51,647 bases of DNA from an uncultured Kiritimatiellota bacterium (GTDB lineage: Bacteria > Verrucomicrobiota > Kiritimatiellia > RFP12 > UBA1067), in assembly GCA_934621385.1 (NCBI GenBank), contig CAKTUI010000020.1, positions 1 through 51,647 on the forward strand, written 5' to 3'. The notes under the pieces are model-generated. The model did not search any database. It had not been told where the DNA came from and was given only the letters and a program-made list of their open reading frames with translations. The position numbers and the translations under genes are program-made. Below are positions 8,037 to 15,406 of this stretch, piece after piece (positions within the stretch are counted from its first letter, which is position 1; each line of letters begins with the position of its first letter).

Positions 8037-10142
8037 TTACGCCTTCGCGTCCAGTTCGGCCATTGCCGCCTTGCGGCTGAGCTTCACGCGCCCGCGCTCA
8101 TCGACGTCGAGGCACTTGACCATCATCTTGTCGCCGACCTTGCAGACGGAATCGACGCTCGGAACACGCTTGTCGCTGAGTTCGGAGATGTGGCAGAGAC
8201 CGTCCAGTCCAGGGAGAATCTCGACGAATGCGCCGAAATCCTTAATGCCCGTCACGGTGCCCTTGTAGATCTTGCCGGGTTCGGCGACCGCGCTCACCGC
8301 GCCAACCGCCTTCTTCGCCGCTTCCATTGACTCAAGGCTGGTCGCGAAAATCGAGACCTTGCCATCATCGTCAATGTCAATCTGCGCACCCGTGGTCTCG
8401 ACGATGCCGCGAATGTTCGAACCGCCAGGCCCGATCAGCGCACCAATCTTGTCCACCGGAATCTGCATCTCCTCAATCCGCGGCGCATACTTGTTGAGCT
8501 GCGCACGAGGAGCGGGGATGACGCTTTCCATGAAGTCGATGATCTTCAGGCGGGCGTCGTGGGCGGCCTTGACCGCACCCTCGACGAGATCCCACGTCAG
8601 GCCGCGAAGCTTCAGGTCGACCTGGAAGCCCGTGATGCCCTTGCGCGTACCGCCGACCTTGAAGTCCATATCGCCGCAGTGGTCCTCGGCACCGAGAATA
8701 TCGGTGACAAGCACCTTCTGGCTCTGGTCTTCGTTCGTGAAGAGGCCAATCGAGATGCCGGCAACCGTCCGCTTGAGCGGAACGCCCGCATCCATGAGCG
8801 CCAGGCAGCCGTTGCAAATCGAGGCCATCGACGACGAGCCGTTCGAGCCCATGATCTCGGAGACCACGCGAATCGAGTACGGGAAATCATCGGGGAGGAC
8901 CTCCGCAATCGAACGCTCCGCGAGGGCACCATGGCCGATTTCGCGGCGGCCGGTCGAACCGAGACGACCAACTTCGCCCGTGCAGTACGGCGGGAAGTTG
9001 TAGTGGAGCATGAACCGCTTGGAGGGGTCGCCGCCCGTCACCGAGTCGAGTTCCTGCGCATCCTTCTTCGTGCCGAGCGTCACCGTCGCGAACGACTGGG
9101 TCTCACCACGCGAGAAGATTGCCGAACCGTGCAGACGCGGCAGAACGCCAACCTGCGCCGAAAGCGGACGAATCTCATGCTGGGCACGACCATCGATGCG
9201 CTTGCCGTAGACGAGCACGTTCTTACGAACGGTCTCAATCTCAAGCGCGTCAAAGAGGTGCACAAAGCCAACCGCATCAACCTCGGGCCACTTCTCGGCG
9301 ACCTTCTTGAGAAGATCCTCCTTGATGGCCGAGACCTTGCCCTGGCGCTCAAGCTTGCCCTTGATAAGCAGGGCCGCCGCGAGGGCCTCGCCGCCCTCCT
9401 TGCGCATGAAGTCCATCTTGTCGGCGGGCTGGGGAACGTCGGCGATGACCTTATCGGGCTTGCCGAGCGCACGGCGCATCTCAATCTGGAGGTCGATGAT
9501 CTTCTCGACTTCCTCATGGGCGCGCTTGAGCGCGGCAATGAAGTCCTCGTCGCTGATCTCGGAAGCCGAACCCTCCATCATGAGGAACTTGCCGCGAATG
9601 CCGGCGTAGAGGAGGTCGATGTCGCTCTTCGCCTTCTGCTCGTGGGTCGGGTTGATGACCCACTGGCCGTCGATGCGGCCAATGCGCACGCACCCAATCG
9701 GGCCCATGAAGGGAATCTCGCTGATGTGGAGCGCCGCCGAAGCCGCGTTCACCGCCAGGAAGTCCGCCTCGCGCGTCCCATCGCACTGGATGAGCGTCGA
9801 GTTCACCTGAACATCGTTGTAGTACCCATCGGGGAAGAGCGGACGAATCGGACGGTCGCACATACGCGCCGTGAGGATTTCCTTGCTCGTCGGACGGGCC
9901 TCGCGCTTGAAGAAGCCACCCGGGAACTTGCCGGCGGCGTAGAACTTCTCGCGATACTCGCACTGCAGCGGGAAGAAGTCAATCCCCTCCCGCGGCGTAT
10001 CGGTATTCGTCACCGCCGTAAAGACGGTGTTGTCACCGTAACTCACGGTGACGGCCCCGGCTGCCTGCTGCGCCAGGAGCCCGGTCTCAATCACGAGGTC
10101 CGTCCCCGCGATGTTGACCTTGAACTGCTTTGTGTTTTCCAT
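8037..10142 (-). CDS. pnp: Polyribonucleotide nucleotidyltransferase (PNPase)
   Basis: 3'-5' phosphorolytic exoribonuclease that degrades mRNA and forms part of the degradosome where one exists. Two RNase PH-like domains are recognisable: the first ends with the family-specific FFKREARPTSKEILTAR and RPIRPLFPDGY (about residues 78-107), the second holds GRAQHEIRPLSAQVGVLPR and GSNGSSSMASICNGCLALMDAG. They are followed by a KH domain (IGALIGPGGSNIRGI, about 568-582) and an S1 domain ending in GRVKLSRKAA. The length of 701 matches the family. It sits 26 nt downstream of rpsO, the classic rpsO-pnp order. Confidence 0.98.
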   Translation of the reverse strand: MENTKQFKVNIAGTDLVIETGLLAQQAAGAVTVSYGDNTVFTAVTNTDTPREGIDFFPLQCEYREKFYAAGKFPGGFFKREARPTSKEILTARMCDRPIRPLFPDGYYNDVQVNSTLIQCDGTREADFLAVNAASAALHISEIPFMGPIGCVRIGRIDGQWVINPTHEQKAKSDIDLLYAGIRGKFLMMEGSASEISDEDFIAALKRAHEEVEKIIDLQIEMRRALGKPDKVIADVPQPADKMDFMRKEGGEALAAALLIKGKLERQGKVSAIKEDLLKKVAEKWPEVDAVGFVHLFDALEIETVRKNVLVYGKRIDGRAQHEIRPLSAQVGVLPRLHGSAIFSRGETQSFATVTLGTKKDAQELDSVTGGDPSKRFMLHYNFPPYCTGEVGRLGSTGRREIGHGALAERSIAEVLPDDFPYSIRVVSEIMGSNGSSSMASICNGCLALMDAGVPLKRTVAGISIGLFTNEDQSQKVLVTDILGAEDHCGDMDFKVGGTRKGITGFQVDLKLRGLTWDLVEGAVKAAHDARLKIIDFMESVIPAPRAQLNKYAPRIEEMQIPVDKIGALIGPGGSNIRGIVETTGAQIDIDDDGKVSIFATSLESMEAAKKAVGAVSAVAEPGKIYKGTVTGIKDFGAFVEILPGLDGLCHISELSDKRVPSVDSVCKVGDKMMVKCLDVDERGRVKLSRKAAMAELDAKA

Positions 10143-10168
10143 TACTTTTGTTTCTGTTTGTAAATCGC

Positions 10169-10429
10169 TTAGCGGCGGATGCCGAGCTTCTTGATGAGCT
10201 CGCGGTAGCCAGCCTCATTCTCGCGCTTGAAGTAGTCCAGCAGATTGCGGCGGTTCTGAACCTTGCGGAGCAGGCCGTAGCGGCTGGAGTGGTCCTTCTT
10301 GTTCGCCTTCAGGTGCGCAGTCAGCTTCTCAATCTCCTTCGTGAGAAGAGCGATCTGCACTTCGCTCGAACCGGTATCACGGTCGTGACGCTGGAACTCG
10401 TTCTTGATGGCGGCCTTATCGATGTTCAT
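10169..10429 (-). CDS. rpsO: 30S ribosomal protein S15
   Basis: Small-subunit protein of 86 residues that binds the 16S rRNA central domain. The S15 signature (TGSSEVQIALLT and DHSSRYGLLRKVQNRRNLLDY) is complete. The start at 10429 (MNIDKAAI) gives the normal length; the frame is open further upstream only because the leader lacks stops. The purine-rich AAGAAGAAAGAAAAAAT before the ATG is a weak ribosome-binding context. The gene is cotranscribed with pnp and has a 140-nt leader with strong hairpins. Confidence 0.97.
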   Translation of the reverse strand: MNIDKAAIKNEFQRHDRDTGSSEVQIALLTKEIEKLTAHLKANKKDHSSRYGLLRKVQNRRNLLDYFKRENEAGYRELIKKLGIRR

Positions 10430-10480
10430 TTCTATTTTTTCTTTCTTCTTGATTCTGCAAACCGGGAAGCCGCCCCCACC

Positions 10481-10525
10481 GTTCGGTCCTTCACCCGAAG
10501 GCACCGACCATCCGCAAAATACGGA
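10481..10525 (-). promoter_or_regulatory. Structured 5' leader of rpsO, candidate S15 autoregulatory element
   Basis: On the minus strand the leader first forms a small hairpin (TCCG-TATTTTG-CGGA, 10511-10525). It then forms a stronger one with stem TCGGT-g-CCTTC, loop GGGT and GAAGG-ACCGA (within 10481-10510). Known rpsO leaders in several phyla bind S15 and repress translation with unrelated folds, so a regulatory role here is plausible. That role is inference: no pseudoknot or 16S mimic was demonstrated. Confidence 0.5.
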
Positions 10526-10572
10526 CACCCACGGCAGGGATAACCTCCTAAGACAGTCGCAGGACGGTGGAT

Positions 10573-10581
10573 AATATACCA
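10573..10581 (-). promoter_or_regulatory. Extended -10 promoter (TGGTATATT) of rpsO-pnp
   Basis: TGGTATATT on the minus strand lies about 143 nt upstream of the rpsO ATG. Unlike the leaderless promoters nearby it leaves a long leader, consistent with a regulated ribosomal-protein transcript. Confidence 0.6.
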
Positions 10582-10658
10582 AATTGGCGGAAAATGCGCA
10601 AGTGGCCGCCCTCCCGTCGGGAAACGACTGCGTTCCCTTGCGGATGAAAAGGCACTGA

Positions 10659-10712
10659 TTTCGTGAAGAAACAGCCGTTTTATCACGAAAATCATGGGCT
10701 GACGACACGAAA
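10659..10712. repeat. 22-bp-pitch array with core CACGAAA/TTTCGTG (three copies)
   Basis: TTTCGTGAAG at 10659-10668, TATCACGAAA at 10681-10690 and CGACACGAAA at 10703-10712 share the 7-mer CACGAAA, the first copy being in reverse orientation. Their centres (10663.5, 10685.5, 10707.5) are exactly 22 bp apart. The first two cores (TCGTGA, TCACGA) are one step from a TCGCGA palindrome, so orientation may matter little. A weaker match (CGTCGGGAAA, 10615-10624) falls on the same 22-bp grid. The array is non-coding and upstream of the rpsO promoter. Confidence 0.6.
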
Positions 10713-10764
10713 TGCACGGGTCGAAGACCGCGTCAGAAAGGGCTGCGTTCACGGCAATATCGGG

Positions 10765-10848
10765 AAAGGACTAAGGTGGTTTGATCAAAGCACCTTAGTC
10801 CTTTGATGAAAGCACCTTAGTGGTTTGGACAAACCACCTTAGTCCTTT
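10765..10848. repeat. 22-bp-pitch array of an 18-bp near-palindrome with core CACCTTAGT (four copies)
   Basis: Four 18-bp units start at 10765, 10787, 10809 and 10831, each exactly 22 bp apart and separated by 4-bp linkers (GATC, GATG, GGAC). The unit fits AAASSACYWWRGTSSTTT; the first copy, AAAGGACTAAGGTGGTTT, is the exact reverse complement of the fourth. The outer units therefore form a perfect inverted repeat around the inner two. The pitch is the same as in the array at 2-122, but the sequence is unrelated. The unit centres lie on the same 22-bp grid as the CACGAAA array at 10659-10712 (66 bp between the last and first centres). Confidence 0.85.
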
Positions 10849-11025
10849 CCCTTCCTGATGCTCAACAACGCCCGTCCTCATCCTCGTCTCCACCCGCTCT
10901 TTCCGTCGAAATCGCCCTTTCTCTTCGTGGTAACTCCCCGCGCCTTCCCGCATCAACGGCACATCCGCCGCGCTCGCGGCACCGCCCGTGCACCTATCCC
11001 AGCTGACGGATGAAGGTATTTTGTT
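10849..11025. other. Non-coding spacer with no recognised feature
   Basis: Between the second array and the terminator of the STAS gene I see no open frame with family character, no promoter-like box and no repeat. The stretch is pyrimidine-rich on the plus strand. Confidence 0.4.
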
Positions 11026-11075
11026 AAAAAGTGAAACCGTCCGCCGTACACTTTCATAAAAACGGCGGACGGTTT
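11026..11075 (-). terminator. Rho-independent terminator of the phosphorelay operon
   Basis: On the minus strand a 14-bp perfect stem (AAACCGTCCGCCGT with its complement) encloses a 14-nt loop and is followed by CACTTTTTAA. It lies 17 bp after the stop of the STAS gene. Confidence 0.88.
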
Positions 11076-11091
11076 CGTGGGGAAGAATGAT

Positions 11092-11421
11092 TTAGAAGGA
11101 CTTCAGTGCCGCGTCAACCGAGTCGTAGATCTCAAAGACGCGATAGGCCTTCGTAATGTCAAAGACGATGCGCGGATGCGACTGAAGGCAGGCGATTTTC
11201 ACAACGCCGCCCTTATCCGTCGCCCGCTGAAGCAATTGCACGAGCATGCCAAGGCCCGAACTGTCGATGTGCGACATCCGCGACAGGTCCAAGACCATCT
11301 TCGGGTTCTCGCCCATGCGCGGCATAATCGCTTCCATGACCTCTTCCGTACAGGCCGCCACCAAACGCCCGACGAGCGCAACGACCAGAACGCCGCCCTT
11401 CTCTTCTACATTATATTCCAT
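11092..11421 (-). CDS. STAS-domain anti-sigma factor antagonist (SpoIIAA/HsbA-like)
   Basis: Single STAS domain of 109 residues. The phosphorylation loop is visible as SHIDSSGLGMLVQLL (about residues 61-75), with the conserved serine that an anti-sigma kinase would phosphorylate. The start at 11421 (MEYNVEEKG) is chosen because GGAGG sits 5 nt before it; a longer frame from a GTG at 11451 also exists. The gene overlaps the end of the HPt gene by 11 bp in another frame, downstream of a 12-G tract. Its kinase/phosphatase partner is probably the REC-PP2C-HATPase protein at 37547-39232, since none is encoded next to it. A terminator follows. Confidence 0.9.
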   Translation of the reverse strand: MEYNVEEKGGVLVVALVGRLVAACTEEVMEAIMPRMGENPKMVLDLSRMSHIDSSGLGMLVQLLQRATDKGGVVKIACLQSHPRIVFDITKAYRVFEIYDSVDAALKSF

Positions 11422-11779
11422 CTTTACCTCCATTTCGTCCATAAGAGTCACTTGACATACCCCCCCCCCCCAGCAAATCCTTCACCGCATCCACGAGCAG
11501 ATTGAGGGCATCCGCAATCATCGGCTTATCATTCGCCTTGCAGGCCCGTTCGAGCGTCAGGCAGAGCGCCGAGACATCCTCGTCGCCAATCATCAGGGAG
11601 ATGCCCTTCAGCGCATGCGCCTTCTGAGCCATCGCCGCGATGTCACCATCCTTGAAGGCCGTCTGCAGGGTTTCAATACCCGACTTCATGTCGCCCTCAT
11701 ACTGTGAGTAGAGTTCGGCAAAGAGCGCCTCGTCATTGCCAAACTGCTGCGTCAACCAATCCCTAATCTTCTGTTTCAC
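11411..11779 (-). CDS. HPt-domain histidine phosphotransfer protein
   Basis: Protein of 122 residues with an HPt four-helix bundle. The phosphoacceptor histidine is in KAHALKGIS (about residues 53-61). It starts with GTG at 11779 behind AAGGAGGTG and lies 12 nt after the hybrid kinase gene, so it is the likely next step of that relay. The last 20 codons (from the GGGG stretch on) are read through and beyond a 12-G tract and look non-domain. Losing one G would remove the stop and continue in frame into the STAS protein, giving an HPt-STAS fusion. Confidence 0.88.
   Translation of the reverse strand: MKQKIRDWLTQQFGNDEALFAELYSQYEGDMKSGIETLQTAFKDGDIAAMAQKAHALKGISLMIGDEDVSALCLTLERACKANDKPMIADALNLLVDAVKDLLGGGGMSSDSYGRNGGKDGI
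11460..11471 (-). repeat. Homopolymeric tract of 12 G (minus strand) at the HPt/STAS junction
   Basis: Twelve consecutive C on the plus strand read as G12 in the coding strand, inside the 3' end of the HPt gene. Such tracts are prone to replication or transcription slippage. With 12 G the HPt frame ends at 11411; with 11 (or 14) it runs straight into the STAS frame; with 13 it stops after GGGGYVK. The length could also be a sequencing uncertainty. Confidence 0.9.
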
Positions 11780-11791
11780 GACCCCACCTCC

Positions 11792-14700
11792 TTATTTGTT
11801 TCGTAATACAACAGAAAGCACCTCACCGACCTTCTCGGCCGTCACCGGCTTCGTAAGGACGGCATCGAACTGCGAAATATCGAATGTCGCCGACAAATCC
11901 GCATCTGCCGTCACCGCAATGACTGGCAGATCCTTGCCCCACGGCATCTTCCGGACGGCCGCAACGAGCTGCGCCCCGTTCATCTCGGGCATCCACATAT
12001 CGGTAAAGACAACATCAGGGCGCACGTGCATCATCGAATCCATGGCCTGAACGCCATCGGGAGCAACCGTAATATTCTCGGGCTTAAATCCAAGTTCCTT
12101 CAGATAAAGTGAGAAAATACGCAGATTCAGCGCAACATCATCGGCAACCAGCACTTTCAAGTTCGAGAAGTCCACCGCTTTTGCCTTCGCCCCCTGAACA
12201 CCCTTGACGGACAATGTGCCGCCCGCTCTTCCGGCGGAGACAATCCGAACATTCGGAATGCGAACGACGAAGACGGAGCCAGCCCCCGGTGTCGAGTCGA
12301 CCGAGACACTGCCACCGGCGGACTCCACCAGCCGCTTGACAATCGGAAGACCGAGGCCCGTACCCTCAAAGACCTTGCCGCCTCGCGTGGTGATATCCTG
12401 CTCAAACGGATTGAAAAGCGTGCCAAGTTTTTCCTGCGAAACGCCGATACCGCTGTCCTTGACACGGAAAGTCAGGTTCAGGCAGTTGGGACGAGTGGCC
12501 TCCTCGGCAAACGCCTCGACCAGCACTTCGCCGCGTTCGGTGAACTTGACCGCGTTGCCAATCAGGTTGAACAGAATCTGCCGAAGCCGCTGGGACGAGA
12601 TGCCGATTGTCGGTATTCCAGGTCGCAGGCTCATCTCAAACGAAAGTCCTTTCGCCCGCGCCATACCCGAAAACAGCATCTTCAGTTCGGCGAAGAGGTC
12701 GGGAATTGAGCAGATGCCCGTGATGTCCATCCGCCCAGCATCCAACTTCGAGAGGTCAAGCACATCGTTTATCAGCGACAGCAGCGCATTTGACGCGAAA
12801 CGAATACCCTTCGTGTACTCCTGAACCTGCTCCGGATTCAACCCCGGATGATTGAGAAACTCGGCAAAACCGATGAGGACATTCAAAGGCGTACGAATCT
12901 CGTGGCTAATCGTCGCCAGAAACTGCGTCTTCCGTCGACCAGCCTTCTCAGCGACAATCGACGCCCGCTTCGCCCGAATGGCGAACATAATGATGAAGAC
13001 ACCGGCAATCAACAGGGCAACGATGACACAACTCGAAACGACGAGAGCGACCTGCATGGGAGTCATGAACGGACGCCCCATCTCGTTCAGCATCGCCGCA
13101 CTCAGCATCTGCTCGCTATCCAAGACCGAAAGCGACTTTATCGTCTTCTCCAGCACTGACACCAGCAGAGGGTCGGCCTTCGGGGAGGACTGGAAGGCCA
13201 TCTCGTCGACCTTCGCAAACTCCGGCAGGGTTCGAACTTCAATTGAATTGTTCAAGCCGAAGCGCCGCAACATGATGAGCGCCGCACTGGATGATGCCAG
13301 GGTCGCATCGGCATCGCCATCCACGACCTTATTAAAGCATTCCTCCGCCGTCTGACAGAGAACAAGCTGCCCGCCATACCCGTGCTGCGTCAAGGAGTCG
13401 CGCCGACTGCGGTCGCACTCCATGATCGCGAACCGCGTCATACCAGGCTTTGGATTGGGGGCGAAGCGATTGACGATACAGGTAATGGGCTGGTTGAGAA
13501 TCACCAGTGTCTCGCCACCGGCCGGCAGGCAGGAAAGATCCGCCGAGTACGAGGCCCAAATGTCGATTTCGCCGCGAGAGTAGCGTTCGCGTGCCGTCGT
13601 CAGGTTGACGGGCGGGAGGAACTCAAACTTAAGGCCCGTGCGCCGGGTAATGGCATCGAGATAAACCTTCAGCATCCCCCGAATCTGCTGACGCTCACCA
13701 TCCCACTCCTTCCAGAGAGGCAGGGGCGGAAAGACCTCCACGCGGACGCGCCGCCCAGATGCGACCCGTGCGGACAGCCACTCCTTCTCCTCCCGCGTCA
13801 AATCGAGGGTCGGATTGTGCACCGTCGGGTAGTAACCGTACTGGATGTGCTCGGGAAACCCGGGCATGGAGGCGTGAATACGCACGATTGCACTCTCCAC
13901 GCGCTCGCGCAAGTCGGTTCGTCCTCGCGGCACACAGAAGAACCAAGGCACCATCGGGAAGGTAATCACGACCTCCTTTTCGGGCAACTCGGGTGCCGGC
14001 ACGCTGAACAGGGCGTCACCGACACCCGCACGGTAGGCATCAATCGCCTCCTGGACCGTCGGATACTCCGTGATTTCCGCACGAATCTGCCGCGCACTCA
14101 GATAGGCCTCAAGCCGTCCACGGGCCTCGTCGCCCGGCCCCTTGATGATGTGAACACCGTTCCATTTCGCGAGGCCGCCGTTCTCAATCGGCTCCAACTT
14201 GGTGGAGTAGAGGTAATTCTGGTAGAAACCAGTCGAGAAGCGGGCGAACTCCATCGTCTGCATCCGCTCGCTGGTAATCGTCACGCCACCGACCAGGTCG
14301 ACCTTCCGCTCCCCAAGGGCCTTCAACGCATCGTTGTAGCGGCAGTAGACCGGGTCAATCTCCCACCCCGTCAGTTCGGCAATCCGCTTCACATACTCGA
14401 CCGCATACCCGCCGATGCGCTCGCCCTCGCCGCGATCGAAAAGCCCCGGCTCAAAGCAGACGGCCATTCGAACACGATTCGTCGACGGCGCACTGCCAAA
14501 ACTCTTCTGCCAGACGGAATCGAGCCAGGCCTGCTCGTTGAGCTTGATGGACTCGATTTCACGCGTCACTGCCGCGCAGAGATCGGGCAAGTCCCGGCGA
14601 ACGGCGAGGAAGACCTTGCGCTGACGGATGTCGACGACATGGGTCAGCCCCGCCGGCGTCGCGCAACTGGCCATCAGCAGCATATCGCAGGCACCCGACT

Positions 14701-15319
14701 GGACGGCCTGAACCGCCGATTCGAGGTTCCCGTAGTCGGCGACCGTCGCCTGAACGGCATTGCGCTCGACCCAGCGGAGGAAATCGGGCAACGTATCGAG
14801 TGGACCCGCAACACGCGCCACACGAATCGTCGGCCAAGTGCTGGGCGCATTCGCATCGAACTGCACCGCACGCCCCGGCACCGCACTCAGTTCAACCGTC
14901 ACCTTGGCCAACGGCTGCTCAACGAGCGAATAGGCGTTCGTCAGGGTCGGCAACCAGAAAACCGCCGGCAGAACATCCATCCCACTCGCCGACAGTTCGT
15001 CCGCACTCTTTGAGCAGGCGCAACCCTTCAGTTCGACCTCGTACCCAAGACGCTGCGCGATTCGGTTGAAGATGCGCCACCCGAAGTCCGACAGACCGAA
15101 AAGTCCGCCTTCCCCCTGGTTGCACGAACGCGCCGCGATATGCAGGACAGGCCGTTCGGCCGTCTTTTCGGGTTCCGCCGCAGAAACGCCCCCCATGCCG
15201 CCCGCCAGCAGAAAGACTGAAAAAACGAACAATTTCACGACCAAAGCCAACGGAATCCATCGCCCAGAAGGCAATGGACGGAGCCCTTTTCGTCTCAAAC
15301 TCATCATTTTTCGCTTCAT
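11792..15319 (-). CDS. Hybrid sensor histidine kinase with periplasmic solute-binding domains and receiver
   Basis: BvgS-like membrane sensor of about 1,175 residues. Order of parts: signal/anchor (about residues 20-45); three regions resembling extracytoplasmic family 3 solute-binding domains (about 50-270, 285-500 with FEPGLFDRGEGERIGGYAVE, and 530-740); a membrane segment (about 775-800); HisKA with FLATISHEIRTPLNVLIGF, the phosphoacceptor His near 830; HATPase with GTGLGLPIVKRLVESAGG; and a C-terminal receiver with phosphoacceptor Asp in VVFTDMWMPEMNG. It lacks its own HPt domain, which the next gene supplies. The ATG at 15319 is preferred over a TTG at 15325; no Shine-Dalgarno is seen. 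It likely senses a small ligand in the periplasm. Confidence 0.93.
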   Translation of the reverse strand: MKRKMMSLRRKGLRPLPSGRWIPLALVVKLFVFSVFLLAGGMGGVSAAEPEKTAERPVLHIAARSCNQGEGGLFGLSDFGWRIFNRIAQRLGYEVELKGCACSKSADELSASGMDVLPAVFWLPTLTNAYSLVEQPLAKVTVELSAVPGRAVQFDANAPSTWPTIRVARVAGPLDTLPDFLRWVERNAVQATVADYGNLESAVQAVQSGACDMLLMASCATPAGLTHVVDIRQRKVFLAVRRDLPDLCAAVTREIESIKLNEQAWLDSVWQKSFGSAPSTNRVRMAVCFEPGLFDRGEGERIGGYAVEYVKRIAELTGWEIDPVYCRYNDALKALGERKVDLVGGVTITSERMQTMEFARFSTGFYQNYLYSTKLEPIENGGLAKWNGVHIIKGPGDEARGRLEAYLSARQIRAEITEYPTVQEAIDAYRAGVGDALFSVPAPELPEKEVVITFPMVPWFFCVPRGRTDLRERVESAIVRIHASMPGFPEHIQYGYYPTVHNPTLDLTREEKEWLSARVASGRRVRVEVFPPLPLWKEWDGERQQIRGMLKVYLDAITRRTGLKFEFLPPVNLTTARERYSRGEIDIWASYSADLSCLPAGGETLVILNQPITCIVNRFAPNPKPGMTRFAIMECDRSRRDSLTQHGYGGQLVLCQTAEECFNKVVDGDADATLASSSAALIMLRRFGLNNSIEVRTLPEFAKVDEMAFQSSPKADPLLVSVLEKTIKSLSVLDSEQMLSAAMLNEMGRPFMTPMQVALVVSSCVIVALLIAGVFIIMFAIRAKRASIVAEKAGRRKTQFLATISHEIRTPLNVLIGFAEFLNHPGLNPEQVQEYTKGIRFASNALLSLINDVLDLSKLDAGRMDITGICSIPDLFAELKMLFSGMARAKGLSFEMSLRPGIPTIGISSQRLRQILFNLIGNAVKFTERGEVLVEAFAEEATRPNCLNLTFRVKDSGIGVSQEKLGTLFNPFEQDITTRGGKVFEGTGLGLPIVKRLVESAGGSVSVDSTPGAGSVFVVRIPNVRIVSAGRAGGTLSVKGVQGAKAKAVDFSNLKVLVADDVALNLRIFSLYLKELGFKPENITVAPDGVQAMDSMMHVRPDVVFTDMWMPEMNGAQLVAAVRKMPWGKDLPVIAVTADADLSATFDISQFDAVLTKPVTAEKVGEVLSVVLRNK

Positions 15320-15336
15320 CACCAATTGAACTAATT

Positions 15337-15345
15337 AGTATAACA
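15337..15345 (-). promoter_or_regulatory. Extended -10 promoter (TGTTATACT) of the hybrid kinase operon
   Basis: TGTTATACT on the minus strand has the TGn extension and lies 17 nt before the ATG at 15319. No terminator is visible between the upstream ATPase gene and this point, so read-through from the polysaccharide operon remains possible. Confidence 0.5.
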
Positions 15346-15406
15346 CATGGCGGGGGGGCGAATCAACGGCGTTTCGCAAAAACTTGATTTTTGTATAAAC
15401 CAATAA

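Noticed and set aside
8559..10163. 534-codon open frame opposite pnp
   Set aside because: Shadow of PNPase with no domain or ribosome-binding site.
10430..10717. N-terminal extension of S15 to 10717
   Set aside because: It covers the leader and promoter; S15 is complete from 10429.
13382..15013. 543-codon open frame opposite the hybrid kinase
   Set aside because: No domain, and the kinase gene has complete domains on the minus strand.
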